This document shows positions 35,662-44,013 of a stretch of DNA of 64,000 nucleotides, piece by piece. Numbering within the stretch: position 1 is the stretch's first letter; each line of letters begins with the position of its first letter. The stretch spans positions 1-64,000 of the forward strand of contig DASXLD010000006.1 of assembly GCA_036496385.1 (NCBI GenBank), given 5' to 3'. The position numbers and the translations under genes were made by a program. Source of the stretch: Schlegelella_A sp036496385. GTDB taxonomy: Bacteria > Pseudomonadota > Gammaproteobacteria > Burkholderiales > Burkholderiaceae_C. A model generated the notes under the pieces. The model made no database searches and was not told the origin of the DNA. It saw nothing but the letters and a program-made list of their open reading frames with translations.

Positions 35662-36534
35662 ATGAGTTGGCTCGAGAAGCTGCTGCCGCCGAAGATCCAG
35701 CCCACCGACCCGAGCGAGCGCCGCACGGTTCCCGAGGGCCTGTGGGTCAAATGCCCGGCGTGCGAGACCGTCCTCTACAAGACCGACCTCGAGAAGAACA
35801 TCAACGTCTGCCCGAAGTGCGCGCACCATCACCGGATCGGCGCGCGCGCGCGGCTCGACAGCTTCCTCGACTCCGAGGGGCGCTACGAGATCGGCCAGGA
35901 GGTGCTGCCGGTCGACGCGCTGAAGTTCAAGGACAGCAAGAAGTATCCCGAACGGCTGAAGGACGCACTGGAGAATACGGGCGAGACCGATGCGCTGATC
36001 GTCATGGGTGGCGCGCTGATGAGCATGCCGATCGTCGCCGCCTGCTTCGAGTTCGACTTCATGGGCGGCTCGATGGGCTCGGTCGTCGGCGAGCGCTTCG
36101 TGCGCGGGGTGCAGGCCGCAGTCGAGCAGAAGACACCGTTCGTGAGCTTCACCGCGACCGGCGGCGCGCGCATGCAGGAAGGGCTGCTCAGCCTGATGCA
36201 AATGGCCAAGACCAATGCCGCGCTGACCCATCTCGCGCAAGCGCGCCTGCCGTATGTCAGCGTCCTCGCCGACCCGACGATGGGCGGCGTCTCGGCGAGC
36301 TTCGCCTTCCTCGGCGACGTCGTCATCGCCGAACCGAAGGCGCTGATCGGATTCGCAGGGCCGCGCGTGATCGAGAACACCGTGCGCGAGAAGCTTCCCG
36401 AAGGCTTCCAGCGTGCCGAGTTCCTGCTCCAGACCGGCGCGATCGACATGATCGTCGATCGGCGCGAGCTGCGGCCGATGATCGCCCGCCAGATCGCCAT
36501 GCTGCAGCGGTTGCCGTCCGACGCCGTCGCCTGA
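35662..36534 (+). CDS. accD: acetyl-CoA carboxylase carboxyltransferase beta subunit
   Basis: A 290-residue subunit for the malonyl-CoA-forming step of fatty acid synthesis. A four-cysteine zinc ribbon, CPACETVLY and CPKCAHHHRIG, sits at about residues 31-60; the crotonase-like core has FMGGSMGSVVGERFVR, TATGGARMQEGLLSLMQMAKT and DPTMGGVSASFAFLGD. AAGGAGGTCCGCG before the ATG is the strongest ribosome site in the neighbourhood. It lies between trpA and folC. Confidence 0.97.
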   Translation: MSWLEKLLPPKIQPTDPSERRTVPEGLWVKCPACETVLYKTDLEKNINVCPKCAHHHRIGARARLDSFLDSEGRYEIGQEVLPVDALKFKDSKKYPERLKDALENTGETDALIVMGGALMSMPIVAACFEFDFMGGSMGSVVGERFVRGVQAAVEQKTPFVSFTATGGARMQEGLLSLMQMAKTNAALTHLAQARLPYVSVLADPTMGGVSASFAFLGDVVIAEPKALIGFAGPRVIENTVREKLPEGFQRAEFLLQTGAIDMIVDRRELRPMIARQIAMLQRLPSDAVA

Positions 36535-36550
36535 CGGCGCCCCGGCTTCG

Positions 36551-37843
36551 ATGAGCCGGACGCTCGCCGACTGGCTCGCCCACTGCGAGCAACTGCACCC
36601 GAGGTCCGTCGAGCTGACGCTCGACCGCGTCGTTGCCGTCAAGGCGCGGCTCGGCATCGCGTTCGCGGCGCCGACGATCGTCGTCGGCGGCACCAACGGC
36701 AAGGGATCGACCTGCGCGATGATCGAGTCGATCGCGCTCGCCGCAGGCTACCGCGTCGGCCTTCACTCGAAGCCGCACCTGGTTCGCTTCGAGGAACGCT
36801 GCCGGATCGGCGGCGAGAGCGTCGACGGCGCGCTGCTGCTGCCGCACTTCGAGGCGGTCGAGCGCGCGCGCGGCGACATCAGCCTCACCTATTTCGAGTT
36901 CACGTTGCTCGCGATCGCGTCGCTGTTCGCGGCGACGACGCTCGATCTCGTGATCCTCGAGGTCGGCCTCGGCGGCCGCCTCGATGCGGTCAACGCGTTC
37001 GATGCCGACTGCGCGATCCTGACCAGCATCGACGTCGATCACAGCGAATATCTCGGCACCGACCGCGAGGCGATCGGTCGCGAGAAGGCAGGCATCCTGC
37101 GCTCGGGCAAGCCGGCGATCGTCAGCGATCCGTTGCCGCCGCAGAGCGTGATCAGCGAGGCGGCGCGCATCGGCGCCGACCTGCGGCTCGCCGGCCGCGA
37201 CTTCCGCCATGCCGGCGATCGTCAGCAGTGGAGCTGGTCGGGGCGAAGCCTGCGCTTCGGCGGCCTCGGCTACCCGGCGCTTCGCGGTGCCAACCAGCTG
37301 CTCAATGCCTCGGGCGCGCTCGCCGCGTTCGAGGCGCTGCGAGATCGGTTGCCGGTCAGCGCGCAGGCGGTCCGGACCGGCTTCGCGACGATCGATCTGC
37401 CGGGCCGCTTCCAGGTCGTTCCGGGCGCGCCGACGATCGTCCTCGACGTCGGCCACAACCCGCATGCGATCGCGGCGCTCGCGTCCAACCTCGATCAGAT
37501 GGGATTCTTTCCGCGCACGCACGCCGTCTTCGGCGTCATGGCCGACAAGAACATCGCCGCGATCCTCGCGCGCATGGCGCCGCTCGTCGACGCCTGGCAC
37601 TTCACCGACCTGCCGACGCCGAGAGCAGCGGCCGCCGCGCAGCTCGCGACGGCGTTGCGCGACGTGGGGCCGGCCGCGGCGCATGCGACCATCGCCACGC
37701 ACACGAGCCCCGGCGAGGCGCTCGCTGCCGCAGCGGCCGGCGCAGACCCGGCTGATAGAATCGTCGTCTTCGGCTCGTTCTACACCGTTGGCGGCGTGCT
37801 GGAGAACGGGCTGCCGGAACGGTCCGGCCGTCACCTGTCCTGA
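36551..37843 (+). CDS. folC: bifunctional dihydrofolate/folylpolyglutamate synthase FolC
   Basis: A 430-residue Mur-ligase-fold enzyme adding glutamate to dihydropteroate and folates. The P-loop is VVGGTNGKGSTCAMIE; the omega loop carries SKPHLVRFEERCRI; ILEVGLGGRLDAVNAFDAD and the metal His in LTSIDVDHSEYLG follow; the C-terminal domain has VLDVGHNPHAI and VVFGSFYTVGGVL. Complete. Next in the operon is the SPOR-domain gene. Confidence 0.95.
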   Translation: MSRTLADWLAHCEQLHPRSVELTLDRVVAVKARLGIAFAAPTIVVGGTNGKGSTCAMIESIALAAGYRVGLHSKPHLVRFEERCRIGGESVDGALLLPHFEAVERARGDISLTYFEFTLLAIASLFAATTLDLVILEVGLGGRLDAVNAFDADCAILTSIDVDHSEYLGTDREAIGREKAGILRSGKPAIVSDPLPPQSVISEAARIGADLRLAGRDFRHAGDRQQWSWSGRSLRFGGLGYPALRGANQLLNASGALAAFEALRDRLPVSAQAVRTGFATIDLPGRFQVVPGAPTIVLDVGHNPHAIAALASNLDQMGFFPRTHAVFGVMADKNIAAILARMAPLVDAWHFTDLPTPRAAAAAQLATALRDVGPAAAHATIATHTSPGEALAAAAAGADPADRIVVFGSFYTVGGVLENGLPERSGRHLS

Positions 37844-37894
37844 GCCGGCAACGGCTCGCATCGCTCGCATTCGGCTTCGAACGCTCGGTCCACC

Positions 37895-38689
37895 ATGTTC
37901 AAGCAGAAGCGCGACTCCGCTCCCGACAAGCCCAGGATCGAGCCCGCCGACGCCGTCCGGCAGGCGCGCACCCGTGCCCGCCAGCGGCTGATCGGCGCGA
38001 TCGTGCTGCTGGTGATCGGCATCATCGGCTTTCCGCTCGTCTTCGAGACCCAGCCCCGGCCGATCCCGGTCGACGTGCCGATCGAGATCCCGCGTCGCGA
38101 TGCGCTGCCGCCGCTCACGATGCCGCCGCCGCGGTCGACGGCGACGCGACCGGCGGCGATGGCCAGCGACGCCGCGGCGACGACCGATGCAGCGACGACG
38201 ACGCCGGCGGCGGCGGCGCGGACGGCGCCGGCCACAGCGCGCGGCGGCGACGGCGCGGTCACGGAATCGAGCGGCGACTCGGCGCACGACACCAGCGGGT
38301 CGCGCGCGATCGCGCACGCGAGCTCGCCCGCCGAGACGCCGCGCCGCGCCGCGAGTGCGGCCGTCGTCGCCATCGCACCGGCGTCTGCGGCGACGCGTTC
38401 CGCGGACGGCGAGCGCGCGCGTGCGCTGCTCGAAGGGCACCCGGCATCGGCTGCCGAAGAGCAGCGCTTCGTCGTCCAGGTCGGCGCCTTCGCCGACGCC
38501 GAGGCCGCACGCGAAACCCGCAAGAACGTCGAGAAGCTCGGCTTCAAGACTTACACCCAGGTAGCGCAGACGTCGGCGGGCAACCGCATCCGCGTTCGCG
38601 TCGGGCCGTTCACGACCCGCGGCGAGGCCGAGGCAGCGCTCGCGAAGGCCAAGGCGGCCGGCATCAGCGCCGTGCTGCTGACGCTGTGA
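37895..38689 (+). CDS. dedD: DedD-like SPOR-domain cell division protein
   Basis: A 264-residue single-pass protein: basic cytoplasmic start, one transmembrane helix (about 33-52, LIGAIVLLVIGIIGFPLVF), an Ala/Thr/Arg-rich periplasmic linker of about 120 residues, and a C-terminal SPOR domain (about 187-264) with RFVVQVGAFADAEAARETRKN and IRVRVGPFTTRGEAEAAL. SPOR domains bind denuded septal peptidoglycan. The folC-dedD-cvpA-purF order is conserved in proteobacteria and supports the name. Confidence 0.85.
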   Translation: MFKQKRDSAPDKPRIEPADAVRQARTRARQRLIGAIVLLVIGIIGFPLVFETQPRPIPVDVPIEIPRRDALPPLTMPPPRSTATRPAAMASDAAATTDAATTTPAAAARTAPATARGGDGAVTESSGDSAHDTSGSRAIAHASSPAETPRRAASAAVVAIAPASAATRSADGERARALLEGHPASAAEEQRFVVQVGAFADAEAARETRKNVEKLGFKTYTQVAQTSAGNRIRVRVGPFTTRGEAEAALAKAKAAGISAVLLTL

Positions 38690-38698
38690 GCGCGTGCG

Positions 38699-39214
38699 AT
38701 GACCGAATGGCCGGCTCTCGGCTGGATCGACATCGCGATGCTCGCGGTGATCGTGCTGTCGGCGCTCGCCGGCGCCGTGCGCGGGCTGACGTTCGAGATC
38801 CTGTCGCTGCTCGGCTGGGTCGCCGCCTGGTTCGCCGGCCTCTGGCTCGGGCCCTTGCTGGCGCCGCACCTGCCGATCGCCACGCCGGGCTCGCCCTTGA
38901 ACAACATCGCCGCGTTCGCGGCTGCGTTCCTGATCGTGCTCATCCTGTCCGGGCTTGCCGCACGCGCCATCTCGGCGCTGGTCGGCAAGACCCTGCTTCG
39001 CCCGCTCGACCGGCTGCTCGGCGCGGTGTTCGGGATCCTGCGCGGCCTGCTGGTGCTGCTCGCGGTCGCGATCGTCGTCTCGTTCACGCCGCTGGCGTCG
39101 TCGACGGCATGGCGCGAGTCGTACGGCGCCGTCTGGTTGAATACGATCCTGCACGAGCTGGTGCCGCTCGTTGCGCCCAATGCGATCGAGCCGCCGGCCC
39201 AGCGCAGCGTGTGA
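38699..39214 (+). CDS. cvpA: CvpA family membrane protein
   Basis: A 171-residue inner-membrane protein with four hydrophobic segments and the CvpA pattern WIDIAMLAVIVLSALAGAVRG, FEILSLLGWVAAW and RPLDRLLGAVFGILRG. CvpA was named for colicin V production and contributes to envelope stress tolerance in relatives; its biochemical role is unsettled. It starts 9 bases after dedD and precedes purF, its usual neighbour. Confidence 0.88.
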   Translation: MTEWPALGWIDIAMLAVIVLSALAGAVRGLTFEILSLLGWVAAWFAGLWLGPLLAPHLPIATPGSPLNNIAAFAAAFLIVLILSGLAARAISALVGKTLLRPLDRLLGAVFGILRGLLVLLAVAIVVSFTPLASSTAWRESYGAVWLNTILHELVPLVAPNAIEPPAQRSV

Positions 39215-39248
39215 CGCCCGCTCGCCCCTGACTGTCGAGGAGCCTGCC

Positions 39249-40772
39249 ATGTGTGGAATCGTCGGAGTGATCGCCCGGTCGCCAGTCAACCAGCTGATCT
39301 ACGACGCCCTGCTGCTGCTTCAGCATCGCGGCCAGGACGCCGCCGGCATCGTGACAATGCAGGGCACCAAGTGCTTCATGCAGAAGGCACGCGGCATGGT
39401 GCGCGATGTCTTTCGCACCCGCAACATGCGGGCGCTGCCGGGCAACGTCGGCCTCGGCCAGGTGCGCTACCCGACTGCCGGCAACGCCTACAGCGAGGAG
39501 GAGGCGCAGCCGTTCTACGTCAATGCGCCGTACGGCATCGTCCTCGTCCACAACGGCAACCTGACCAACGCCGCGGCGCTGAAGCAGGAGCTGTTCGACA
39601 TCGATCGCCGCCACATCAACACCGGCAGCGACACCGAGGTGCTGATCAACGTCCTCGCCCACGAGCTCGAGCGCGCCGCGCGCGACCGCCAGCTCTCGGC
39701 CGAGGAAGTGTTCGCCGCGGTCGGCGCCGTGCACCGTCGAGTCAAGGGCTCGTACGCCGTCGTCGCGCTGATCGCCGGCCACGGACTGCTCGCGTTTCGC
39801 GATCCGTTCGGCATCCGGCCGCTCGCGTTCGGCGAGGGCGTGGGGCCGGACGGGCCCGAAGTGATGGTGGCGAGCGAATCGGTGGCGATCGTCGGCACCG
39901 GCCACACCCTGACGCGCGACGTCGCGCCCGGCGAGGCGATCTTCATCGGCCTCGATGGCAACGTGCACGCCCGCCAATGCGCCGAGCGGCCGACGCTTCA
40001 TCCGTGCATGTTCGAGTACGTCTATCTGGCGCGGCCCGACTCGATCCTCGATGGCATCTCGGTCTATCAGGCTCGCCTCAACCTCGGCGAGACGCTCGCG
40101 CAGCGCGTCATCTCGACGCTGCCGCCGTCGGAGATCGACGTCGTCATCCCGATTCCGGAGTCGAGCCGGCCGTCGGCGATGCAGCTCGCGCAGCGGATCG
40201 GCAAGCCCTACCGCGAGGGGTTCGTCAAGAACCGCTACGTCGGCCGCACCTTCATCATGCCGGGCCAGGGCGTGCGCAAGAAGTCGGTGCGGCAGAAGCT
40301 GAACGCGATCGAGGTCGAGTTCAGGGGCAGGAACGTGCTGCTTGTCGACGACTCGATCGTGCGCGGCACGACGTCGAAGGAGATCGTCCAGATGGCGCGC
40401 GACGCCGGCGCGAAGAAGGTCTATCTCGCCTCGGCGGCGCCACCGGTGCGTTTCCCCAACGTCTACGGCATCGACATGCCGACCAGCGCCGAGCTCATCG
40501 CGCATGGCCGCTCGATCGAGGAGATCCGCGAGTTCATCGGCGCCGACAAGCTGATCTACCAGGACGTCGCGGCAATGAAGCGAGTCGTCGGCGCCCTCAA
40601 CCCGAAGCTCGACGGTTTCGAGGCGTCGTGCTTCGACGGCGTCTACATCGCCGGCGACATCAGCGCCGACGACGTCGCGGCGATGGCTGCCGGTCGCAAG
40701 CGCGACGACGAGGACGATGCCGCCGCCGATCGCAGCGCGCTCACTTTGCAGAGCGCCGCCGAGCCCGCCTGA
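39249..40772 (+). CDS. purF: amidophosphoribosyltransferase PurF
   Basis: A 507-residue enzyme starting de novo purine synthesis from PRPP and glutamine. Cys2 follows the initiator Met (MCGIVGVIARSPVNQ) as N-terminal nucleophile; LGQVRYPTAGN and VHNGNLTN belong to the glutaminase domain; the PRPP loop is VLLVDDSIVRGTTSKE. Its C-terminal end extends to EDDAAADRSALTLQSAAEPA. GAGGAG precedes the ATG. The stop overlaps the metZ start by one base. Confidence 0.97.
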   Translation: MCGIVGVIARSPVNQLIYDALLLLQHRGQDAAGIVTMQGTKCFMQKARGMVRDVFRTRNMRALPGNVGLGQVRYPTAGNAYSEEEAQPFYVNAPYGIVLVHNGNLTNAAALKQELFDIDRRHINTGSDTEVLINVLAHELERAARDRQLSAEEVFAAVGAVHRRVKGSYAVVALIAGHGLLAFRDPFGIRPLAFGEGVGPDGPEVMVASESVAIVGTGHTLTRDVAPGEAIFIGLDGNVHARQCAERPTLHPCMFEYVYLARPDSILDGISVYQARLNLGETLAQRVISTLPPSEIDVVIPIPESSRPSAMQLAQRIGKPYREGFVKNRYVGRTFIMPGQGVRKKSVRQKLNAIEVEFRGRNVLLVDDSIVRGTTSKEIVQMARDAGAKKVYLASAAPPVRFPNVYGIDMPTSAELIAHGRSIEEIREFIGADKLIYQDVAAMKRVVGALNPKLDGFEASCFDGVYIAGDISADDVAAMAAGRKRDDEDDAAADRSALTLQSAAEPA

Positions 40773-41998
40773 TGGCCGATCGGAAGCTGCCTCGGAAGGC
40801 GCTGCCGGAGGGGCTGCGCCTCGACACTCTCGCCGTGCGCGAGGGCCTGCCGGCGAGCGCCTGGGGCGAGAACTCGGAAGCTCTCTTCCTGACCAGCAGC
40901 TTTGTCCAGCCCGATGCAGCGACCGCCGCGGCGCGCTTTGCCAACGAGGAAGAGGCGTTCATCTATTCGCGCTTCACCAACCCCACGGTGACGATGATGG
41001 AGCGCCGCCTGGCCGCGCTCGAAGGCGCCGAGGCGTGCATCGCGACCTCGAGCGGAATGAGCGCGATCCTCCTGCTCGGGATGGGTCTGCTCAAGGCCGG
41101 CGATCACGTCATCTGCTCGCAGAGCGTGTTCGGCGCGACCGTCATGCTGTTCGGCCGCGAGTTCGCGAAGTTCGGCGTCGAGACGAGCTTCGTCTCGCAG
41201 ACCGACGTCGGCGAATGGCGGAAGGCCATGCGGCCGAATACGAAGTTGCTGTTCGCCGAGTCGCCGACCAATCCGCTGACCGAGGTCTGCGACATCCGCG
41301 CTCTCGCCGCGATCGCGCACGACGCTGGCGCCGTGCTCGCGGTCGACAACTGCTTCTGCACGCCGGCGCTGCAGCGGCCGATCGATCTCGGCGCCGATTT
41401 CATCGTCCACTCGGGGACCAAGTACCTCGACGGCCAGGGCCGCGTCATCGCCGGCGCGTTGTGCGGCGGCGAGAGCGCGGTCAATGAGAAGCTCGTCCCG
41501 GTCATGCGCAGCGCCGGAATGACCTTGTCGCCGTTCAATGCCTGGGTCGTCCTCAAGGGACTCGAGACGCTGTCGATCCGCATGCAGGCGCAGAGTGCTC
41601 GCGCGCTCGCACTTGCGCACTGGCTCGAGCGGCAGCCGGCGGTCGAGCGGGTCTTTTTCCCGGCGCTGGAGTCGCACCCCCAGCACGCGCTGGCGATGGC
41701 GCAGCAGTCGGGGTGCGGCGGTGCAGTCGTGTCCTTCGTCGTTCGCGGCGGCAGCGCGACCGCAGCGCGCAAGAACGCCTTCCACGTCATCGATCGCACG
41801 CTCGTCTGCTCGATCACCGCGAACCTCGGCGACACGAAGACGACGATCACGCATCCGGCGAGCACGTCGCACGGCCGGCTGAGCGAGGAACAGCGCGCCG
41901 CCGCCGGGATCACGCAAGGGATGATCCGCGTCGCGGTCGGCCTCGACGACATCGCCGACATCGAGGCCGACCTCGCGCGCGGCCTGGCGACGCTGTGA
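40772..41998 (+). CDS. metZ: O-succinylhomoserine sulfhydrylase MetZ
   Basis: A 408-residue PLP enzyme of the Cys/Met metabolism family that makes homocysteine directly from O-succinylhomoserine and sulfide. DTLAVREGL and SEALFLTSSFVQPDAATAAAR open it; YSRFTNPTV, the phosphate loop ATSSGMSAIL, and the PLP Lys in VHSGTKYLDGQGRV are clear; TKTTITHPASTSHGRLS closes the site. purF-metZ is the typical linkage. A cystathionine-synthase activity cannot be excluded from sequence alone. Confidence 0.93.
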   Translation: MADRKLPRKALPEGLRLDTLAVREGLPASAWGENSEALFLTSSFVQPDAATAAARFANEEEAFIYSRFTNPTVTMMERRLAALEGAEACIATSSGMSAILLLGMGLLKAGDHVICSQSVFGATVMLFGREFAKFGVETSFVSQTDVGEWRKAMRPNTKLLFAESPTNPLTEVCDIRALAAIAHDAGAVLAVDNCFCTPALQRPIDLGADFIVHSGTKYLDGQGRVIAGALCGGESAVNEKLVPVMRSAGMTLSPFNAWVVLKGLETLSIRMQAQSARALALAHWLERQPAVERVFFPALESHPQHALAMAQQSGCGGAVVSFVVRGGSATAARKNAFHVIDRTLVCSITANLGDTKTTITHPASTSHGRLSEEQRAAAGITQGMIRVAVGLDDIADIEADLARGLATL

Positions 41999-43419
41999 GC
42001 ACGCCGCACGCGGCGCCGCGGATCGCGCCGGGGCAGCGGGTGCGGACGCGGATCGCGCCGTCGCCGACCGGGTTCCTCCATCTCGGCACCGCGCGGACGG
42101 CGCTCTTCTCGTGGGCATTCGCGCGCCATCACGGCGGCGAGTTCGTCCTGCGGATCGAGGACACCGACGTCGCGCGGTCGAGCGCGGCGTCGGTCGAGCA
42201 GATCATGGAGTCGATGCGCTGGCTCGGCCTCGACTACGAGGAGGGCCCCATCCATCAGATGCAGCGGCTCGATCGCTATCGCCAAGTGGCCGACAAGATG
42301 CTCGCGAAGGGGAGTGCCTATCACTGCTACGCGACGCCGGCCGAGCTCGAGGCGATGCGCGAAGCGCAGCGCGCGCGTGGCGAGAAGCCGCTCTACGACG
42401 GCCGCTGGCGTCCGGAGCCGGGCAAGACGCTGCCGCCGATTCCGGCCGGCGTTCGGCCCGTCATCCGCTTTCGCAACCCGCAGGCGGGAGTCGTCACCTG
42501 GGACGATCTCGTCAAAGGGCCGATCACGATCGCCAACCACGAGATCGACGACCTCGTGATCGTTCGCGCCGACGGCGTCCCGACCTACAACTTCGCGGTC
42601 GTCGTCGACGACTGGGACCTGCGGATCAGCCACGTTTTCCGCGGTGACGAGCACGTCAACAACACGCCGTGGCAGATCAATATCTTCGCCGCGCTCGGCG
42701 CACCGTTGCCGGTCTTCGCGCACGTTCCGATCATCCTCGGCAGCGACGGGCTGAAGCTGTCGAAGCGGCGCGGCGCAGTGAGCGTCACGGCGTACGAGGA
42801 GGGCGGCTACCTGCCCGAGGCGATGCTCAACTATCTCGCGCGGCTCGGCTGGAGCCACGGCGACGAGGAGATCTTCTCGCGCCAGCAAATGGTCGCCTGG
42901 TTCGACGGCAGCCACCTCTCGAGAAGCCCGGCGCAGTGGGACGCGGCCAAGCTCGACTGGGTCAATGCGCACTATCTGAAGGCGCTTCCCGAAGGGCGCC
43001 TGCTCGACCTCGTCGGCCCCCAGCTCGCGCGGCGCGGGATCAAGCCACCATCGGCCGCCGCCGTGCTGCGCGCGGCCGCGGTCTTCCGCGACCGTTGCAG
43101 CACGGGCGCAGAGCTCGCCGACTGGCTCGCGATCGTCTTCGCCGACGTCGCGCCGTCGCCGGAAGATCTCGCCCAGCACGTCACCGACGCCGTGCGGCCG
43201 GCGATCGCGACGCTGCGCGACAAGCTCGCCGGAGCGCCTTGGGACAAGGCCTCGATCGCTGCCGCGATCAAGGAGACGCTCGCGATGCACGGTCTGAAGA
43301 TGCCGCAGCTCGCACCAGCGGTCCGCGTTCTCGTCTGCGGCCGCGCCCAGACGCCGTCGCTCGACGCCGTCCTCGAGGTGTTCGATCGGGCGACCGTGCT
43401 TGCTCGTCTGAGGGGCTAG
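41995..43419 (+). CDS. gltX: glutamyl-tRNA synthetase
   Basis: A 474-residue class I synthetase charging tRNA-Glu. The HIGH-type motif is APSPTGFLHLGTARTALFSW and the KMSKS motif is GLKLSKRRGAVSV; RGDEHVNNTPWQINIF and NYLARLGWSHGDEEIFS are also standard. Its GTG start overlaps the metZ stop (GTGA, 41995-41998). A tRNA-Glu gene lies 230 bases downstream, an apt pairing. Confidence 0.96.
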   Translation: MSTPHAAPRIAPGQRVRTRIAPSPTGFLHLGTARTALFSWAFARHHGGEFVLRIEDTDVARSSAASVEQIMESMRWLGLDYEEGPIHQMQRLDRYRQVADKMLAKGSAYHCYATPAELEAMREAQRARGEKPLYDGRWRPEPGKTLPPIPAGVRPVIRFRNPQAGVVTWDDLVKGPITIANHEIDDLVIVRADGVPTYNFAVVVDDWDLRISHVFRGDEHVNNTPWQINIFAALGAPLPVFAHVPIILGSDGLKLSKRRGAVSVTAYEEGGYLPEAMLNYLARLGWSHGDEEIFSRQQMVAWFDGSHLSRSPAQWDAAKLDWVNAHYLKALPEGRLLDLVGPQLARRGIKPPSAAAVLRAAAVFRDRCSTGAELADWLAIVFADVAPSPEDLAQHVTDAVRPAIATLRDKLAGAPWDKASIAAAIKETLAMHGLKMPQLAPAVRVLVCGRAQTPSLDAVLEVFDRATVLARLRG

Positions 43420-43455
43420 CCGCACGTGCGGCAGCGAGGGCCGGCCGGCTATAAT
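43419..43455 (+). promoter_or_regulatory. palindrome and -10 box upstream of the tRNA cluster
   Basis: GCCGCACGTGCGGC (43419-43432) is a perfect 14-base palindrome overlapping the last base of gltX. TATAAT, a perfect -10, is at 43450-43455. The palindrome occupies the -35 position, where no TTGACA-like sequence is seen. Initiation near 43462 would give a 65-base leader before tRNA-Ala. Confidence 0.55.
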
Positions 43456-43526
43456 GCTCGGCTTCGGTGGCGGCGATCGGCATTCTCGGCAAGCGCGATC
43501 GGCCGCTGTTCGCAGGAGTTTTCGAC

Positions 43527-43599
<73 letters not shown>

Positions 43600-43648
43600 C
43601 AAGATTGGTTGGACATCGGGCTTCGCGAAGCCGGAATCGAGAGTTGCA

Positions 43649-43724
43649 GTCCCCTTCGTCTAGAGGCCTAGGACACCACCCTTTCACGGTGATTACAGGG
43701 GTTCGAATCCCCTAGGGGACGCCA
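43649..43724 (+). tRNA. tRNA-Glu (anticodon TTC)
   Basis: GTCCCCT pairs with AGGGGAC; the anticodon loop CTTTCAC reads TTC; the T arm is GGGGTTCGAATCCCC; GCCA is encoded at the end. 76 bases, normal structure. Second in the cluster after tRNA-Ala. Confidence 0.97.
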
Positions 43725-43775
43725 GCAGTTTCGCGCCGCCCGCAAGGCGAGCGGCCGCAGCGTGTTGCAGCAAGA

Positions 43776-43852
43776 GGAGTGGTAGTTCAGTTGGTTAGAA
43801 TACCGGCCTGTCACGCCGGGGGTCGCGGGTTCGAGCCCCGTCCACTCCGCCA
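43776..43852 (+). tRNA. tRNA-Asp (anticodon GTC)
   Basis: GGAGTGG pairs with CCACTCC; the anticodon arm GCCTGTCACGC reads GTC; the T arm is CGGGTTCGAGCCCCG; GCCA is encoded. 77 bases with the normal long D loop (TTCAGTTGGTTAGAA). Everything immediately downstream is degraded or accessory sequence. Confidence 0.97.
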
Positions 43853-43899
43853 GAAATCAGTTCCATGAGGTCCCAAAGAGGACGGAGCCGCAGCCGATC

Positions 43900-44013
43900 C
43901 AGCTGCGCTACCTGGAGACGCTGACAGTGATCGGCGCCGACAAGAACACGACCGTCGTCTTTCCGCTGCCGATGGACCTCATCGCGCCCTTCCTGGCCAA
44001 ATCGAAGGCGTGA
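43900..44013 (+). pseudogene. C-terminal remnant of a slipin/stomatin-like (SPFH) gene
   Basis: In-frame codons read QLRYLETLTVIGADKNTTVV, then FPLPMDLIAPFLAKSKA and TGA. This matches the conserved C-terminus of bacterial slipins (LRYLxTLxxIxxxxNxT, then FPLPxDL). Nothing slipin-like precedes it: only 47 bases separate it from tRNA-Asp, so at least 200 codons are missing. Its TGA overlaps the cyclase GTG (GTGA, 44010-44013), the overlap expected of a former operon. Too short to be a gene on its own. Confidence 0.7.

Noticed and set aside
36323..39289. 988-codon antisense frame over folC, dedD and cvpA
   Set aside because: No recognisable domain, low-complexity Arg/Ala sequence, and fully overlapped by three conserved genes in their usual order.
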